From contig NZ_JADFTZ010000001.1 of NCBI RefSeq assembly GCF_015223105.1, positions 1 to 64,000 of the forward strand: DNA of 64,000 bases. The letters are read 5' to 3'. A program made the translations under genes and the position numbers. Every line of letters starts with the position of its first letter. Within the stretch, counting starts at the first letter, position 1. Of the stretch, positions 62,133 through 64,000 are shown piece after piece. Below the pieces are notes generated by a model, which saw nothing but the letters and a program-made list of their open reading frames with translations, was not told the DNA's origin and made no database searches. This DNA comes from Flavobacterium proteolyticum. Lineage in GTDB: Bacteria; Bacteroidota; Bacteroidia; Flavobacteriales; Flavobacteriaceae.

Positions 62133-62255
62133 CAACATAAGAAATCCGTTTAAATCTGCGTTTTGCATTAGCAAATCTGTTCTATCCGCGTGCTAAATTT
62201 TCTAACTTTAAAGATTTCTTCCATTTCTTAAATCTGTGTTCCAAAAATTTTGAAT

Positions 62256-62297
62256 TTGTTTTTGAGATTTGTTTGGAATTTGGGATTTGTTATTTGG
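62256..62297 (+). repeat. Heptad-phased TTTGG-type repeat
   Basis: Units TGTTTGG, AATTTGG, GATTTGT, TATTTGG follow in 7-base phase after two weaker units, just upstream of the promoter of the small Cys protein gene. Confidence 0.6.
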
Positions 62298-62305
62298 ATT
62301 TTAAT

Positions 62306-62313
62306 TAATTTTG
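62306..62313 (+). promoter_or_regulatory. -7 promoter motif TAATTTTG
   Basis: An exact motif 20 bases before the ATG at 62334; it falls inside a longer upstream frame and so fixes the start. Confidence 0.55.
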
Positions 62314-62333
62314 CAGTTCAAAATAGAAAAAAA

Positions 62334-62537
62334 ATGAAACTTGTATTAGTAACCATTGGACTTTTAGGACTTGCGTTTGCAGGTATCGCGATAAAAATTT
62401 GGGCAAAAAAAGACGGAAAATTCGCTGGAACTTGTGCTAGCCAAAGTCCGTTTTTGAATAAAGATGGAGAAAACTGTAGCTTTTGCGGAAAAACTCCAGA
62501 ACAAATGAAAGACTGCAGCGAACCTTCGCACTCTTAA
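62334..62537 (+). CDS. Small membrane protein with a cysteine cluster (67 aa)
   Basis: A 67-residue protein: one N-terminal hydrophobic helix (about 2-22) followed by a short domain with four cysteines (GTCAS, GENCSFCGK, KDC). This spacing could bind a metal or form two disulfides. I do not recognise a family. Start chosen from the promoter; 12 bases separate it from the glycosyltransferase gene, so both are probably cotranscribed. Confidence 0.7.
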   Translation: MKLVLVTIGLLGLAFAGIAIKIWAKKDGKFAGTCASQSPFLNKDGENCSFCGKTPEQMKDCSEPSHS

Positions 62538-62549
62538 TTTTCAAAATTT

Positions 62550-63659
62550 ATGATACTAACAATACTCTTAATCGCTTTTGCGGTTATCGTGTTTATTCAA
62601 TTTATTTATTACCTTTTTATTTTCGGAAAATTTTCATTTGGTAAAAAAACCGAAGGAACTCCGAAACGTTTACCTATTTCAATCATTGTTTGTGCTAAAA
62701 ACGAAGAAGAAAATATCAAAAAGTATTTTCAAACTTTGGTTACCCAAAACTATCCTGATTACGAAATTGTCTTAATTGACGATGCTTCGAGCGATGAAAC
62801 TTTGGAATTATTTGAAAGTTACGAAAAGCAATATTCGAATGTAAAATTGGTAAAGGTTCAAAATAACGAAGCCTTTTGGGGTAATAAAAAATTCGCGTTA
62901 ACATTAGGAATTAAAGCTGCAAAAAACGAGTATTTAGTATTTACCGATGCAGATTGTTATCCGGCTTCAAACGATTGGTTGTTGCAAATTTCGACTCAGT
63001 TTACCAAAGAAAAAACGATTGTTTTAGGTTATGGCGCTTACGAAAAAGTGAAGAATTCATTCCTTAACAAAATCATTCGTTTTGAAACAATGTTAACTGC
63101 TACACAATATTTTTCTTGGGCGAAAATTGGCAAACCTTATATGGGTGTTGGACGCAATTTAGCTTATAAAAAAGAAGAATTTTTCAATGTTCGTGGTTTT
63201 ATGGATCACATGAAAATTCGTTCGGGTGATGATGATTTATTTATCAATCAAGCAGCGACAAAGAAGAATACTGCAATTTTATACACGCCAGAAAGTTTTA
63301 CTTTTTCGGAACCAAAAACTACTTTTTCGTCTTGGGTGTATCAAAAAAGAAGACATGCTACGACTTCAAAATACTACAAAGGATTTGATAAATTTCAATT
63401 GGGATTATTTTTCTTTAGTCAGTTTTGGTTTTTAGTTTTGGCAATTGTTTTATTAGCATTTCAATTCCAATGGATGATTGTAACTGGAATAATCGTTTTT
63501 AGATATTTATTCACTTGGATTTCTTTAGGCTATGCCGCTGGAAAACTAAAAGAAAAAGATGTGATGTATTGGTATCCGATTATTGAAATTGTGCTTATCT
63601 TTACACAACTGAGCGTATTTTTTAGAAACCTCATCTCAAAACCTGTACATTGGAAGTAA
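62550..63659 (+). CDS. Family 2 glycosyltransferase, membrane-bound
   Basis: A 369-residue GT-A enzyme. TM helix at about 2-22, then the GT2 core: ISIIVCAKNEEENI, LIDDASSDET and the FTDADCYP (DxD) motif, an acceptor-site GDDDLFINQ and a QKRRHATTSKYY segment similar to the Q/RxxRW motif of processive synthases. Two or three C-terminal helices follow. Donor and acceptor unknown. Its last ten bases overlap the start of a sigma factor gene. Confidence 0.9.
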   Translation: MILTILLIAFAVIVFIQFIYYLFIFGKFSFGKKTEGTPKRLPISIIVCAKNEEENIKKYFQTLVTQNYPDYEIVLIDDASSDETLELFESYEKQYSNVKLVKVQNNEAFWGNKKFALTLGIKAAKNEYLVFTDADCYPASNDWLLQISTQFTKEKTIVLGYGAYEKVKNSFLNKIIRFETMLTATQYFSWAKIGKPYMGVGRNLAYKKEEFFNVRGFMDHMKIRSGDDDLFINQAATKKNTAILYTPESFTFSEPKTTFSSWVYQKRRHATTSKYYKGFDKFQLGLFFFSQFWFLVLAIVLLAFQFQWMIVTGIIVFRYLFTWISLGYAAGKLKEKDVMYWYPIIEIVLIFTQLSVFFRNLISKPVHWK

Positions 63660-64000
63660 ATTCGGTAATTATTCAAGAAAACATTGAAAAAGCAAAAAAG
63701 GGAGACCAAGTTGCTTTCACGTTTTTATTGGACTTTTTCTGGAATGAAGTTTACGGATTCATGCTAAAACGCACCGAAAACGAAACCGATACCGAAGATA
63801 TTGTAATTGAAACTTTTGCAAAAGCTTTTGATAAAATCGCAACCTATAATCCCGAATATGGTTTTAATACTTGGTTGATTGCGATTGCAAAAAACGTTCA
63901 TATCGACATGCTTCGCAAAAAGAAATCGTCTTTATTTATTGAAATGAACGACGAAGAAGACCATCAAGCCTACAGCGTTGCTGATGATTCCAATTCTGCC
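63650..64000 (+). CDS. ECF-type RNA polymerase sigma factor, truncated by the window edge
   Basis: Only the first 117 codons are present; the frame is open to position 64000. The most likely start is a TTG at 63650, overlapping the glycosyltransferase stop. The residues show sigma-70 region 2: KAKKGDQVAFTFLLDFFW, DTEDIVIETFAKAFDKI (region 2.2) and FNTWLIAIAKNVHIDMLRKKK (2.3-2.4). Region 4 would lie beyond the edge. ECF factors answer envelope or nutrient signals, usually with an anti-sigma factor. Confidence 0.88.
   Translation, partial: MEVNSVIIQENIEKAKKGDQVAFTFLLDFFWNEVYGFMLKRTENETDTEDIVIETFAKAFDKIATYNPEYGFNTWLIAIAKNVHIDMLRKKKSSLFIEMNDEEDHQAYSVADDSNSA

Larger units (their letters stand above)
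62028..62333. other. Repeat-filled spacer between murB and the next gene
   Basis: A 306-base spacer made largely of repeats: heptads at 62026-62053, the inverted partial copy of the hisS-upstream element at 62066-62132, an AATCTGTGTTCC end near 62230, TTTGG-type heptads at 62256-62297, and the -7 motif at 62306. No gene seen. Confidence 0.7.

Overview
The window is chromosomal DNA of a Flavobacteriaceae bacterium, most like Flavobacterium. The reasons are low GC, type IX secretion (T9SS) cargo with both type A and type B sorting domains, SprF/PorP and PorE-like proteins, the Bacteroidetes -7 promoter motif TAnnTTTG ahead of many genes, the long 482-residue GAPDH, and the parAB-DUF5683-dapB-lepB order. 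No rRNA, CRISPR array, transposase or integrase is visible.

Left part (1-13.9 kb) looks accessory. A leftward operon encodes a 1877-residue repeat adhesin with a type B T9SS domain, a SprF/PorP-like protein, a PorE-like TPR/propeller/OmpA protein, a small protein carrying only the CarboxypepD_reg-like domain of that neighbour, and two short paralogues that look like response-regulator receiver domains without the phospho-acceptor. Next come a secreted right-handed beta-helix protein and a divergent LytTR-only regulator. A 65-nt two-hairpin element with an identical loop occurs at both ends of the adhesin locus (57-121 and 10550-10614). A 3' tRNA-like fragment with a strong terminator (13784-13866) sits where housekeeping genes resume, as expected of an old integration border. 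This locus is my best candidate for an undescribed system: an adhesin/T9SS module with its own split receiver-like and LytTR proteins.

Middle (13.9-30 kb): an esterase, dihydrouridine synthase, a 1635-residue T9SS cargo protein, hisS, an ABC permease, prmC, ribD, a HAD phosphatase, a DMT transporter, a YigZ protein and a thioesterase. 30-42 kb: dnaA with a LMW phosphatase and an RsmI-like methyltransferase, then an envelope/lysine cluster (lysozyme-like protein, DUF2279, mltG, GNAT, dapF), an HtrA protease, gap, trxB and tRNA-Pro. 41.6-64 kb: udk, ftsB-like, both methylmalonyl-CoA mutase subunits, a nucleosidase and a methionine-type aminotransferase back to back, parAB, dapB, lepB, wbqC, an EEP phosphatase, two tandem rhomboids, mutL, ribH, a TPR protein, recF, murB, a glycosyltransferase, and the start of an ECF sigma factor cut by the right edge.

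Right of 20 kb the intergenic spaces are rich in small repeats: long inverted repeats, dispersed copies of these, and heptanucleotide tandem repeats, some of which lie inside the reading frames of prmC and mutB. Promoters ahead of the dihydrouridine synthase, ribD and aminotransferase genes have exactly four bases between the -7 motif and ATG, which suggests leaderless transcripts.
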